This document shows, in pieces, positions 24,207 through 32,230 of a stretch of DNA of 37,332 nt (the first letter of the stretch is position 1; every line of letters begins with the position of its first letter). The position numbers and the translations under genes were made by a program. The stretch covers positions 1 through 37,332 of the forward strand of contig NZ_LIVT01000024.1 of NCBI RefSeq assembly GCF_001905905.1, given 5' to 3'. Below the pieces are notes generated by a model. It did no database searches, was not told the origin of the DNA, and saw only the letters and a list, made by a program, of their open reading frames with translations. This DNA comes from Streptomyces sp. CB02366. Lineage in GTDB: Bacteria > Actinomycetota > Actinomycetes > Streptomycetales > Streptomycetaceae.

Positions 24207-27200
24207 TCGAGCGGCTGCTGCGGGCACTGGAGGAGTCCGGCGCGAACGCCGGACCCGAGGAGCTGGCGGACATCCTCTGGCTGGCGGCGCGCGTCGGTGG
24301 CGCCGCAGGTCTGGACGCGGGGTCCGCTCAGGACGTCCTCGACGAGTCCGAGGCCACGCCGCTGACCGAGTACCCGGCCGAGGGCCCCGAGGAAGCAGAC
24401 CGGGCGCCAGATGAGGAGTTCTACACCGCGGGCGACGTCACAGACGCGCCCGGCCCAGCACGGCAAGGCGTCGAACTGGTCCGCGTCCGCCGAGCTTCGT
24501 CCGTCCGGGATGCGCTGGCGGTGATGCGGGCGCTACGCCCCCTGGGCCGTTCGAAGGACACCTCGGGCGGGAACCCGGCCGATTGCGAACTCGACGAGGA
24601 GCTGACGGTCCGCAGGACCATCGAGCAGCGCCTTCCGACTCCGGTGCTGCGGCCGCGCAGGGGACGCTGGCTGGACCTGGCCCTCGTGGTGGACGCCCAC
24701 CACTCGATGCTGCTCTGGCACGGCCTGGTCGGCGAACTGCGGCGGGTGTTCGTGCAGACAGGCATCTTCCGCGACGTACGCACCTGGCACCTGCTCGGCA
24801 CCGACCCGGACGCCGCCGAGCCGCTGTCCGTGGCCCGTACACCTGACGGTGAGCGGCGCAGCGTGCAAGAGGTGTCCGACCCGTCGGGGCACCGTCTGGT
24901 CATCGTCGTCACGGACACAGTGGCGAGCGGCTGGGCCGAGGCGGACGTCGCGCGCATGCTGCGGCAGTGGGCATCCCACGGCCCGGTGGCGCTCCTCAAC
25001 GTCCTGCCGCGTCGGCTCTGGGACCGTGGCGCGGTGCGTCCGCGGTCCCTGTCGTTGCGTTCGGTGAGTCCGGCCTCGCCCAACACGTCGTGGCGGGTGG
25101 GTGCGCCGGCACGGAGCCGCCGCAGGAGCGTACGGCTGCGGCCCACCCCTCAGGTCCTCGCGATCCCGGTGGTGGAGGCCGAACCGGCGTCCGTGCTGCT
25201 CCTGGCGAAGCTGGTGGCGGGCAGCGGCCAGTGGACGCGGGTGCCGTGCCTGGCGCTCCCCCGCACGCCGTCGTCGCCAGCGCCGCTGCGGGCCGAGCCC
25301 CTGGCTCCCGCCCGGGAGGAGGTCACCGACGTACTGCGCCGCTTCAGGGCAGGTGCGTCCCCCCTTGCCCAACGACTGGCCGGATATCTGTCCGCCGTGC
25401 CCTTAAGCCTCCCGGTCATGAACCTCGTCCGCCAGACGATGCTCCCCGAGACGGAGCACGGCCACCTGGCGGAGGTCGCTCTCGGTGGCCTCTTCGCCCC
25501 CTGGGGCCAGGAGGCAGCGGCCGACCCCGACCGCATCCCTTTCGACTTCCGCCCCGGGGTCCGGGAAGCACTACTGGGCGGCCAGCGCCGGGACGCCATC
25601 ACCTCCGTGCAGCAACTGGTGCGGCGCGAGATGGGCACGGGGATCAGCGAGTACGGCGCGGCCAGCGGCGGCGACTTCCTCGCCGGGCGCGGGGGTGGAG
25701 ACAGCACCGGTGAACGGGGACTCGTACCAGAGGCGATGCCGTTCGCGGCTCGGGAGGGTGCGGGAAGCTGGGTCTCGGATCCCCTGCCAGGGCTCCAGCC
25801 TATACCCGAACTCGTCGACCGCTACGTGGACGAACAGTTGCAACAAGTACTGGCTCGGGCGCAGCGGGGGCTCAGCTCGTTCACGGTGCTGCTGGGCGAT
25901 GCGGGGTCGGGGAAGACGACGGCCATCGCCCGCGCGGTGACCGCCCTGCCGGACGACTGGACACTGTGGACCCCGCAGTCACCGGACGAACTGGTCGGTG
26001 CGAGAGAACGGCTGCACCCTCGGACGGCTGTGGTCGTGCCCGACCTCCGCTCCTTCCTGCTGGCCTCCGACCGTCGATCGCCCACGACAACCAGCGAGCT
26101 CATCAATCTGATGTCCGCGCTGAGCCCCATGCTGGTGCTGAGCGAACTCAGACCCGAGGACTTCCATGCGTTGCGAACGGACCACTCGAAGGAAGCCGAG
26201 TCCTTTCAATTGGCGCTAGGCCGGCTCGATTTGATACGGGTGTATTCGCTGACCGCGGAGTCGGAAACCCTCGCGCGCGTCCACAACGCGCCGTCCTTCG
26301 CCAAAACACTGCTCCTGGCGGCGCTGGACATCCGGCGCCTGGGACACACGGCCGCGATGTCGCGCCAACTGCTGGAGGCGGCGACACTGATTTATCAGTC
26401 CTCCGGCTCCAGCTGGGACACCGCTCCGCACAACTGGCTTTCGGCAGCGCTGGGATACGCTTGTGCGGCGGTGCCCGAAGGCCGGTCGGTGATGGCCACG
26501 GCGTCGCGCGGAGGGGATGACTACGTGCTCGACGACTTCGTGGAGTGGGCCGACCGACGGGACCGCCCGGACTTCTCCCCACCCGACGAACTCTGGCCGG
26601 TGCTGGCCCGATTCGCCCACACGAACTCACTTGACGTCCTGACCCAGACCGCTCGGGAGCGAGGTCTGCGCGAGGTGTCCCGGCTCCTCCGGAACGCAGC
26701 GGCATTCCACAACGACACGCGCTCCCCCCAAATCCGTAGCCTGGCCCGAGCCGCCGACGAACGGCTGGTGAGGATCAGCCTGAACCGTGAGGAGCTGGGC
26801 TCGGGAATCCTTCTTGCAGGCGGGCAGGTAGTAATGCCGGCCGCTCTGTTCCCAGCGGGTACTCTCGCCCCCCTCCTACGCCTCGAAGGGCGCCCATGGG
26901 AGGACCCGCGCACGTGGCATGCCCAACTGACGGCTGAGACGGCGCATTCGCCGCTGGCCGTGCTGACGAACGTGGGACCCGGGCGCCCCCCGCAAAAGCC
27001 ACCCCTGCCCTCCGCTCCCTCACCGACACGGGGGGACTGGGTCCTGGTCGTGGGATTCACGCGGGACCGCACTCCTGGATCCACGCCTCCGGCTCTGGCC
27101 CGCTACCGGGTCGTATCCGTACGGGGCGACACCTTCGTACTGGAGTCAGCGGCGGCGGACCCCGTGCCCCTGTCCGGGGCAACAGTTGTCGACCTGCAAG

Positions 27201-28222
27201 GCGCTGTGATCGGCATGGTGTACCGAAGCACAGGTGACAGGGAGAACCGGCTCCACGCCACAAGGATCCTGCCTTCGTCGCAGACGGCCTCCCGGACCCC
27301 AGAGTCCGTTTCGAGCCGCGTCGTGCTCGATCCAGCGCGTTCACGCGCCGTGCTGATCGGAGCCGACAGATACGAGCAGTTCCCAGACCGGCCCAACTCC
27401 GCGGAGGAGGCCCTCGCGTTGGCGCGCGCGTTGGGACAGGCTCAGGAGTCCGGTCCGTTCGACGATGCCAACGTGTCGCTCTTCTGGAACCAGCACTTCC
27501 CCGAGCCTCTCGTCGGTTCGCTGGAGGACCTCTCCCAACAGGCCGAGCACACGCTTCTCGTCCACTTCACAGGGCATATGCTGGAAACACCCCGCGGCGT
27601 CTTTCTCGCCTTTTCCTATTCCCATCGCGACCGGCCCGATCTCACCGCCCTGTCCCTCCGGCGTCTGGTCTCGCTGATGGAGGACAGCCCCGCCCGGTTC
27701 AAGGTTCTCATCATCGACGCCTACTTTGCCGACGCGGACAGAATACGGTCGTTGCTGAACTCCCGATCCATCCATGGGCACTGGTCCCTGATCACCGCAC
27801 CCCAGAGCCCCGAGCGGTCGCGGTTGACGCTCACGAACGAGTTCGCCACCGTGCTCACCGAAGGAATCCCCAAAGCGCCGGAGTTCATCAGCCTTAGGGA
27901 CCTGACTGCTCGCATCCGCGACCGCAGGCTTGTCATCGGCATTCAGACCTTTGACGACGCCAGCACCGATTCCCGGGGCCCACTCCTGCGCAACCCCGCT
28001 TTCGCACCGACGCTCGAAGGCACCGTCAAATGGTTCAACAACGACAAGGGCTACGGATTCATCGCCGTCGACGACGGCCGAGATATCTTCGTCCACTACT
28101 CCGCCATCCAGATGACCGGCTTCCGCGGGCTGGAGGTCGGTCAGCGCGTCCAGCTCCGGATCACCCAGGGCGACCGCGGCCCGCAGGCGGAGAGTGTTCG
28201 TCCCCTTCCCATCGAAGCGTGA
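24203..28222 (+). CDS. SAV_2336 / NTPase / pseudo-trypsin / pseudo-caspase / cold-shock scaffold protein
   Basis: The protein has 1339 residues. Residues 1-500 are the SAV_2336-type region; WLDLALVVDAHHSM (156-169) resembles a vWA MIDAS in which DxSxS has become DxHxS. Residues about 540-850 are a P-loop NTPase (LLGDAGSGKTT, 563-573; TAVVVPDL as Walker B). Residues about 862-1015 resemble trypsin (GSGILLAGGQVV, LSGATVVDLQGAVIGMV), but the TCAHV histidine segment is replaced. Residues about 1048-1265 resemble a caspase (AVLIGADRY, VHFTGHM), but the Cys position reads DAYFAD. Residues about 1272-1339 are a cold-shock domain with KGYGFI and DIFVHYSAI RNA-binding motifs. The start is GTG 24203, overlapping the moxR stop; the open frame upstream lies inside moxR. 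I infer a sensor and scaffold role in which the cold-shock domain binds nucleic acid. Confidence 0.85.
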   Translation: MIERLLRALEESGANAGPEELADILWLAARVGGAAGLDAGSAQDVLDESEATPLTEYPAEGPEEADRAPDEEFYTAGDVTDAPGPARQGVELVRVRRASSVRDALAVMRALRPLGRSKDTSGGNPADCELDEELTVRRTIEQRLPTPVLRPRRGRWLDLALVVDAHHSMLLWHGLVGELRRVFVQTGIFRDVRTWHLLGTDPDAAEPLSVARTPDGERRSVQEVSDPSGHRLVIVVTDTVASGWAEADVARMLRQWASHGPVALLNVLPRRLWDRGAVRPRSLSLRSVSPASPNTSWRVGAPARSRRRSVRLRPTPQVLAIPVVEAEPASVLLLAKLVAGSGQWTRVPCLALPRTPSSPAPLRAEPLAPAREEVTDVLRRFRAGASPLAQRLAGYLSAVPLSLPVMNLVRQTMLPETEHGHLAEVALGGLFAPWGQEAAADPDRIPFDFRPGVREALLGGQRRDAITSVQQLVRREMGTGISEYGAASGGDFLAGRGGGDSTGERGLVPEAMPFAAREGAGSWVSDPLPGLQPIPELVDRYVDEQLQQVLARAQRGLSSFTVLLGDAGSGKTTAIARAVTALPDDWTLWTPQSPDELVGARERLHPRTAVVVPDLRSFLLASDRRSPTTTSELINLMSALSPMLVLSELRPEDFHALRTDHSKEAESFQLALGRLDLIRVYSLTAESETLARVHNAPSFAKTLLLAALDIRRLGHTAAMSRQLLEAATLIYQSSGSSWDTAPHNWLSAALGYACAAVPEGRSVMATASRGGDDYVLDDFVEWADRRDRPDFSPPDELWPVLARFAHTNSLDVLTQTARERGLREVSRLLRNAAAFHNDTRSPQIRSLARAADERLVRISLNREELGSGILLAGGQVVMPAALFPAGTLAPLLRLEGRPWEDPRTWHAQLTAETAHSPLAVLTNVGPGRPPQKPPLPSAPSPTRGDWVLVVGFTRDRTPGSTPPALARYRVVSVRGDTFVLESAAADPVPLSGATVVDLQGAVIGMVYRSTGDRENRLHATRILPSSQTASRTPESVSSRVVLDPARSRAVLIGADRYEQFPDRPNSAEEALALARALGQAQESGPFDDANVSLFWNQHFPEPLVGSLEDLSQQAEHTLLVHFTGHMLETPRGVFLAFSYSHRDRPDLTALSLRRLVSLMEDSPARFKVLIIDAYFADADRIRSLLNSRSIHGHWSLITAPQSPERSRLTLTNEFATVLTEGIPKAPEFISLRDLTARIRDRRLVIGIQTFDDASTDSRGPLLRNPAFAPTLEGTVKWFNNDKGYGFIAVDDGRDIFVHYSAIQMTGFRGLEVGQRVQLRITQGDRGPQAESVRPLPIEA
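28018..28215 (+). other. C-terminal cold-shock domain of the scaffold protein
   Basis: This marks the domain of about 66 residues that follows the pseudo-caspase. It is close in sequence to free CspA-type proteins (GTVKWFNNDKGYGFI, DIFVHYSAI, GQRVQ) with both nucleic-acid-binding motifs intact. There is no internal ribosome site or methionine suggesting separate expression. Confidence 0.88.
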
Positions 28223-29100
28223 CGCGAATCGCGCAGCGCCTGGGCAAGCTGTTCGCGAACAGCCTGTTCCTTCGCCACCTCCACGGCCGCTCGCCAGCGA
28301 GCTTCGCGTTCCGCGCCGGCCCGCTGCCCGTCCTGCCTTCGCCAAACATCCTCTGCCGCTCGTGCCTCGATCTCACCAAGAATCACACCGAGGGCCTCTT
28401 CGAGCGTCCGGGTCTTCGGATCCCGCCAGCGGCCGGCCGTCTGGTCAGGCCATGGGCGAGCTCCACGACGAGGCGCGCGGAGCAGTCGGGATCCGCTGAC
28501 TTCGAGAACTCCTGCCTGACGGTATAGGCGAAGCCGTCGACAGCAATGTCCACTCCGCCCTCGCGTGGGTAGAAGGACGAGTGGTCCTTCCCCACCTCGT
28601 ACCTGCGCCGTACCGCCTCAGCCGCCAACCCCTGTAACAGCAGGAGCGACCTGCGGCGCAGGGCAGACGGCATGACCAGTCGGCACTCGTCATCTTTGAG
28701 CGCAGCCACGAGAGGATGCAGGTTCCCCAGTCGTGCGGGGACGGGAACCAAGCCCCCGCCCTCTTTCCGCCGTTGACTCCGCGCATTGGGATGAGGCCCT
28801 CCGCAAGGAACAACTCCATCCCCGGCCCGCCGTACGGCACCTTCTCGATGCGTTTGCCCTCCGGCACCAGGCCGTGCCGCTTCGCGTAGTTGAGGACACG
28901 CCGCCACTCGGCGACCTCGTCGTCACCGGAAGCAGCGATCCGAACGCGCCCCTCGGCGACGAGCCGCTCGACCAGCTCCCGCACCCTCGCCCGCTCGCTG
29001 TACGACGTCCGAGGCTCCGAGGCTCCGAGGCTCCGAGGCTCCGAGGCTCCGAGGGCACAGTCGGCTCGCTGCCGCCAGTCGCAGAGTCATCGTCGATCAT
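28141..29100 (-). pseudogene. multiply frameshifted, 3'-truncated hypothetical gene
   Basis: Three successive frames on the minus strand make one plausible protein. Frame one is SERARVRELVERLVAEGRVR...WRRVLNYAKRHGLVPEGKRIEK. Frame two is VPVPARLGNLHPLVAALKDD...SALRRRSLLLLQGLAAEAVRRRYEV...FAYTVRQEF...ARLVVELAHGLT. Frame three is WRDPKTRTLEEALGVILGEIEARAAEDV...EVAKEQAVREQLAQAL. The shifts fall near 28790 and 28440. I recall this as a common Streptomyces hypothetical family of unknown function. The putative start (ATG 29100, MIDDDSATGG) is out of frame with the rest because of the 8-bp repeat at 29010-29054. The 3' end is lost where it meets the convergent scaffold gene; the last frame runs on to 28141 as noise. 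Confidence 0.75.
29010..29054. repeat. 8-bp tandem repeat, 5.6 copies
   Basis: The unit CGAGGCTC is repeated without error five times plus CGAGG. It lies inside the 5' part of the decayed minus-strand gene, encoding Ser-Glu-Pro-Arg-Ser-Leu-Gly-Ala type residues. Because 8 is not a multiple of 3, each change in copy number shifts the frame. Confidence 0.9.
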
Positions 29101-29562
29101 CAGGAGCCCACGATCCCGCAGAGCATCGGCTGAGCACCAGTGACTCGACATCCGTGTTCCACGATCCAGGCCACACCACGCTGCCCCACCCTGAACAGAG
29201 CCGAAAGGGCGTCCATCAAGAGTGGGAGCCCTCTGGGACTTTCCTGGGACTTCCGGCCCCATCAACCGGCACGAACGTGAAACAGCTGAAAGGGCACTCG
29301 CGCAGGTCATCCGCCATCAGCCACTCATTGCGGCAGGTCAACGCGTTCGCTGGTCTCTTCCGGGACATCTGATCAGCACGACTCAGTAGGTCTGCGCTCA
29401 GCGTCGCCTGCCCTCGGCACCCCATCGATACTCGCTACCTTGTCGGGGTCTGACCTGCCCGACAAGGCACCTGACACCCCATCAGAACGAGCGTCATTTC
29501 AGCGTCAAGATATCGCCCGTAACGCCCACACCGCACATAATGCGCACGGGCAAAACCGCAGG
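29101..29562. other. gap without a supported gene
   Basis: This region of about 460 bp between the decayed gene and the methyltransferase scrap has several short open frames, none with good codon bias or a ribosome site. It is less GC-rich than the flanks. I see no hairpin or repeat of note. Confidence 0.4.
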
Positions 29563-29637
29563 TCAGGAGCCCTTTGCTACCGGTTCAAGGATGGCAACGC
29601 ACTCCACATGGTGCGTCATCGGAAAGATGTCAGCGTG
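29563..29637 (-). pseudogene. 3' scrap of a TrmA-like class I SAM-dependent RNA methyltransferase
   Basis: On the minus strand the frame reads HADIFPMTHHVECVAILEP then VAKGS and a stop at 29563-29565. FPMTHHVECVA is the characteristic C-terminal end of the TrmA/RumA-type uracil-5 RNA methyltransferases of actinomycetes. Only about 24 codons are left; upstream the similarity stops abruptly. The rest of the gene is not in this window. Such a clean 3' end can be left when an element integrates into, or recombines at, the gene. Confidence 0.65.
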
Positions 29638-30250
29638 AACGGGTAGCCGAAAAGCCCAGGTCAACGCTACTTTCTAGGCTCGTAGCATGGTCTGCGCCCT
29701 TCGAGAGCGTCACAGCCGACTCTTCTCACCCTCTCCGCCGGACAGAGTGCGCCGCGCGGCCGGACCAGCCCCATCCGGCACTGCTGGGCGCCAAGGCATC
29801 GACTCACCGCCAAACGACGACACCAACTCCGCCGGGCACGAGCCCCCCCCCCGCCGCCCTCGTCAGCAAGGGCCGCCCAGAGTCCGACGCGACCGGGTGG
29901 CATCAGTCCGGTCGCGCCCGATCGTGGTGGGTCCGGTGCTGCGGAGTTGGACCAACTGGCTCCTGCCGGCATCGGGGTCCTCCCGGACCGCGTACCACTT
30001 CTCACGCTGGACACCCAGACATTCTCGGGGCGACAAGACTAGGTCTGCCCTGTTCATCGATCCGCAGTGGGCGCCCCCGTGGGCGACAATCCGGAGCTGT
30101 TCAGTGGGTCCTTGCCATCCACTCCCTGCCGCTCGGCGCCTACACCAACTGGCCTACCAGGAAACAGTCCGTAAAAGCACTGTCGTGGGCAGGATTCGGC
30201 TGACAGGGTTAGAAATGATGGGGCAACAGACTCATTGGAGTGAGGTCGAA
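29638..30250. other. gap upstream of the peroxidase gene
   Basis: About 600 bp. A plus frame is open right through into the peroxidase gene, but its translation (Arg/Pro/Ser-rich) is not protein-like until the Tat signal. A second plus frame ends at 30201-30203 with the more protein-like VLAIHSLPLGAYTNWPTRKQ and may be a gene tail remnant. No family is recognised. Confidence 0.35.
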
Positions 30251-31330
30251 GTGGTACGGCGTAGAAACCTGATGGCTTCGGGCATGGCGGTTGCTCTAGC
30301 AGGTGGAGGAGCGGCTGCCTACCGGTTGTCAGTCAACGGCAGCGCAGGAGCCACTGCCACATCTGGCGACTCGACTGGCGTCCCCCTTCAGCTGCGCGGA
30401 AACTTGCCGGAGCAATATTTGGCATTGATCGCGCTTGACAGTGGAGGCCCTCGTGGGGGGCTGAGAAATCTCGTCAATCGGGTTCACGCTTCCGCCGAGC
30501 CAGGTGCATCTGTGGGGTTCGCTCTTGGAGCAGCATTCTTCGGCCCCAGGGCTTCCCTTCCCCGCCAGCTTAGAGCGATGCCGCACTTCACAGGTGACCT
30601 TCTTGAGCCCTCCATGTCGCACGGAGACCTTCTCGTGCATATCGTGGGCAACAAGGCCGCGGCGATACGAAAGGCCGTCGAACGCATCAGGAACACCGAC
30701 TCCGCCCACTGGACTATTCGGTGGCACATCGAGGGCTCTCGTCCCGACAACCGCGTCGAGGACGGCAGGAGCCTGGCCCGTAACCCGTTCCACTTCACTG
30801 AAGGCTTCGGCAATCCCGACACCGAAAGGGAATCTCTCGACCGCGCGCTCATCCCTTCCGATCAGAACGAGCCTCAGTGGGCTGTGGGCGGCAGCTATCA
30901 GGTTGTGCGCATCATCCGGTTCGCGACTGACCTATGGGACAAAGACTCGGTAGGAGAACAGGAACGGATCGTCGGGCGCAAACGCGACGGGAGATGGCTT
31001 GACGGCACACCGGTCGACGAACAGCCCAATTTCGCGACAGATCCGACAGGCAGGCTTACGCCGCTTGATTCGCATGTACGTCTCGCAGCTCCTGACCGCC
31101 GCAATCCCCCACCGATCGTGCGGCGCAGCTACAGCTACGATAAGGGAAATGACGACAAGGGGATCATCTTCTCCTGCTTCCAACGAGACCTGGCTCAAGG
31201 ATTCGAAGCAGTTCAGAAACGCCTGGAAGGAGAATCCATGGCAAAGTACTTGCTGACCACCGGCGGCGGATACTTCTTTGTCCCTCCACACGGTGACGGC
31301 TGGCTGGACGCGCTCAGTTACTCAGGTTGA
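30251..31330 (+). CDS. Dyp-type heme peroxidase with Tat signal
   Basis: The 359-residue protein starts at GTG 30251 (GAGG 6 nt upstream) with a twin-arginine leader MVRRRNLMASGMAVALAGGG, so it is probably exported folded with heme. The family landmarks are the heme-ligand histidine in LDSHVRLAAP (H275), a basic RRSYSYD (291-297), and the EfeB-like end IIFSCFQRDL...QKRLEGESMAKYLLTTGGGYFFVPP. The distal motif GxxDG is represented by HFTEG (181-185), with Glu184 in place of Asp. It would oxidise dyes or phenols, or handle heme, with peroxide. Its base composition is lower in GC than the clusters upstream, and its neighbours are mobile-DNA remnants, suggesting acquisition by transfer. Confidence 0.87.
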   Translation: MVRRRNLMASGMAVALAGGGAAAYRLSVNGSAGATATSGDSTGVPLQLRGNLPEQYLALIALDSGGPRGGLRNLVNRVHASAEPGASVGFALGAAFFGPRASLPRQLRAMPHFTGDLLEPSMSHGDLLVHIVGNKAAAIRKAVERIRNTDSAHWTIRWHIEGSRPDNRVEDGRSLARNPFHFTEGFGNPDTERESLDRALIPSDQNEPQWAVGGSYQVVRIIRFATDLWDKDSVGEQERIVGRKRDGRWLDGTPVDEQPNFATDPTGRLTPLDSHVRLAAPDRRNPPPIVRRSYSYDKGNDDKGIIFSCFQRDLAQGFEAVQKRLEGESMAKYLLTTGGGYFFVPPHGDGWLDALSYSG

Positions 31331-31440
31331 ACTCGTGAAGTCGTCATGTGAATTTGGCATGTAAGCCGTTTCAGTGAGGCCGCCGTCGATCAGGTTGCTG
31401 CGGTACTGAATGTGCCGCAGGCGCGGAGCCGCCCTCGCAC

Positions 31441-31580
31441 TTGAACACTCTGTTCCACCGGGCCGGGCTCCGCCGCATCCGGTTCCACAACCTCCGCACA
31501 CCTGCGTCTCCCTCCACCTCATCCCCCGCCTCGGCACCAAGAAGGTCGCCCGCCTCATGGCCAAGAGTGTCCGCACCTAG
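31441..31580 (+). pseudogene. scrambled integrase scraps
   Basis: The segment 31441-31500 encodes LNTLFHRAGLRRIRFHNLR, a piece of the tyrosine-recombinase catalytic domain containing the RxxH-type box. Directly after it, about 31513-31580 encodes HLIPRLGTKKVARLMAKSVRT and a stop, which is the core-binding part found near the N-terminus of the integrase at 32230-33532 (there YLIPDLGRKKITKLTAKDVR). C-terminal and N-terminal pieces are thus joined in reverse order. The gap 31331-31440 shows nothing callable. Confidence 0.65.
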
Positions 31581-31793
31581 TCGGCACGGTTTCTGGCCGA
31601 CGCATGGCGATGCACGCGGGTCTCCGTGCTGCCGGACGGCCCTGGCAGGGTGGTGATCCGGGGCGTGCGCTCCGACCCGCTGCCCACTCCTACCGAGCAC
31701 CGGCCCACCGGCCGCCCGTCTACGGATCTGACACGCTAGGAGCCGGGGGTGGACGAGTACGCCGCGCAGGTATGCGTGTCCCTGGCGAACATG
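31581..31793 (+). pseudogene. N-terminal fragment of a TraB/FtsK-SpoIIIE-type transfer protein
   Basis: The frame reads SARFLADAW, RVSVLPDGPGRVVIRGVRSD, then PTEHRPTGRPSTDLTR, a TAG at 31737-31739, and GVDEYAAQVCVSLANMPG. As I recall, this is the segment just before the Walker A motif of the FtsK-like DNA translocases of actinomycete integrative conjugative elements, where a Trp codon (TGG) occupies the site of the TAG. The P-loop and everything after it are missing. It is non-functional. Confidence 0.6.
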
Positions 31794-32006
31794 CCCGGCG
31801 CGCTGCGCAACGCCCGCCGCGCCTGGCGCACCGAACAGTCCCGCGCCCATGCCGGCCTGCCCGAGCACGACCCGGCCACCACGCTCGTCGTCGGCCAGTG
31901 GGACTACCTCGGCTCGGGTTACAGCCCCGGCACCGCCCTCCTCACCGCCCACGTCTGGCACCGCAGCGAACTAGAACGGCAGTTCGCGGCCGAAGGAGGC
32001 TGCTGA
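31749..32006 (+). CDS. 85-residue hybrid open frame (Tra piece fused to a Rep-like tail)
   Basis: GTG 31749 is preceded by AGGAG, so translation is possible. The first 17 residues belong to the Tra-like fragment. The rest (ARRAWRTEQSRAHAGLPEHD, then TTLVVGQWDYLGSGYSPGTA and ELERQFAAEGG) resembles the C-terminal end of replication-initiator proteins of integrative elements. It ends in a TGATG overlap with the excisionase gene, in the position of the rep gene of such elements. I read it as a deletion fusion that may still be translated but has no expected function. Confidence 0.45.
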   Translation: MDEYAAQVCVSLANMPGALRNARRAWRTEQSRAHAGLPEHDPATTLVVGQWDYLGSGYSPGTALLTAHVWHRSELERQFAAEGGC

Positions 32007-32230
32007 TGGCCTCGCCTCCGCTCGCTGTTCCCCCTGCGGAGACGGCACCGGCACTTGACCTGCTCACGGTGCCCCAGGTGATGGCCCGCCTCGAGCTCGG
32101 CCGCTCCGCCGTCTACGACCTCCTCCGCACCGACCAGCTCGCCTCGATCACCCTCGGCCACGCCCGCCGCATTCCCGCCTGCGCCCTCATCGACTTCATC
32201 CTCACCCGCCTCGAACAGGACGCCGCCTGA
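32006..32230 (+). CDS. excisionase-like helix-turn-helix protein (Xis)
   Basis: This 74-residue protein has the MerR/excisionase-type winged helix (LLTVPQVMARLELGRSAVYD, then LGHARRIPACALIDFIL), which reads a small DNA site through the recognition helix. GGAGG lies just upstream of ATG 32006. The stop overlaps the ATG of the integrase gene (32228-32232), the usual xis-int arrangement of actinomycete integrative elements. It would direct excision with the integrase, which is broken here, so it has no working partner in this copy. Confidence 0.85.
   Translation: MASPPLAVPPAETAPALDLLTVPQVMARLELGRSAVYDLLRTDQLASITLGHARRIPACALIDFILTRLEQDAA

Noticed and set aside
29216..29425. 69-residue minus-strand frame
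   Set aside because: No ribosome site, no family, and weak codon bias; not distinguishable from chance.
29521..29600. possible tRNA (CGGTTCAAGG resembles a T-arm)
   Set aside because: No acceptor or anticodon stem can be formed around it, and the same bases encode the TrmA-like tail on the minus strand.
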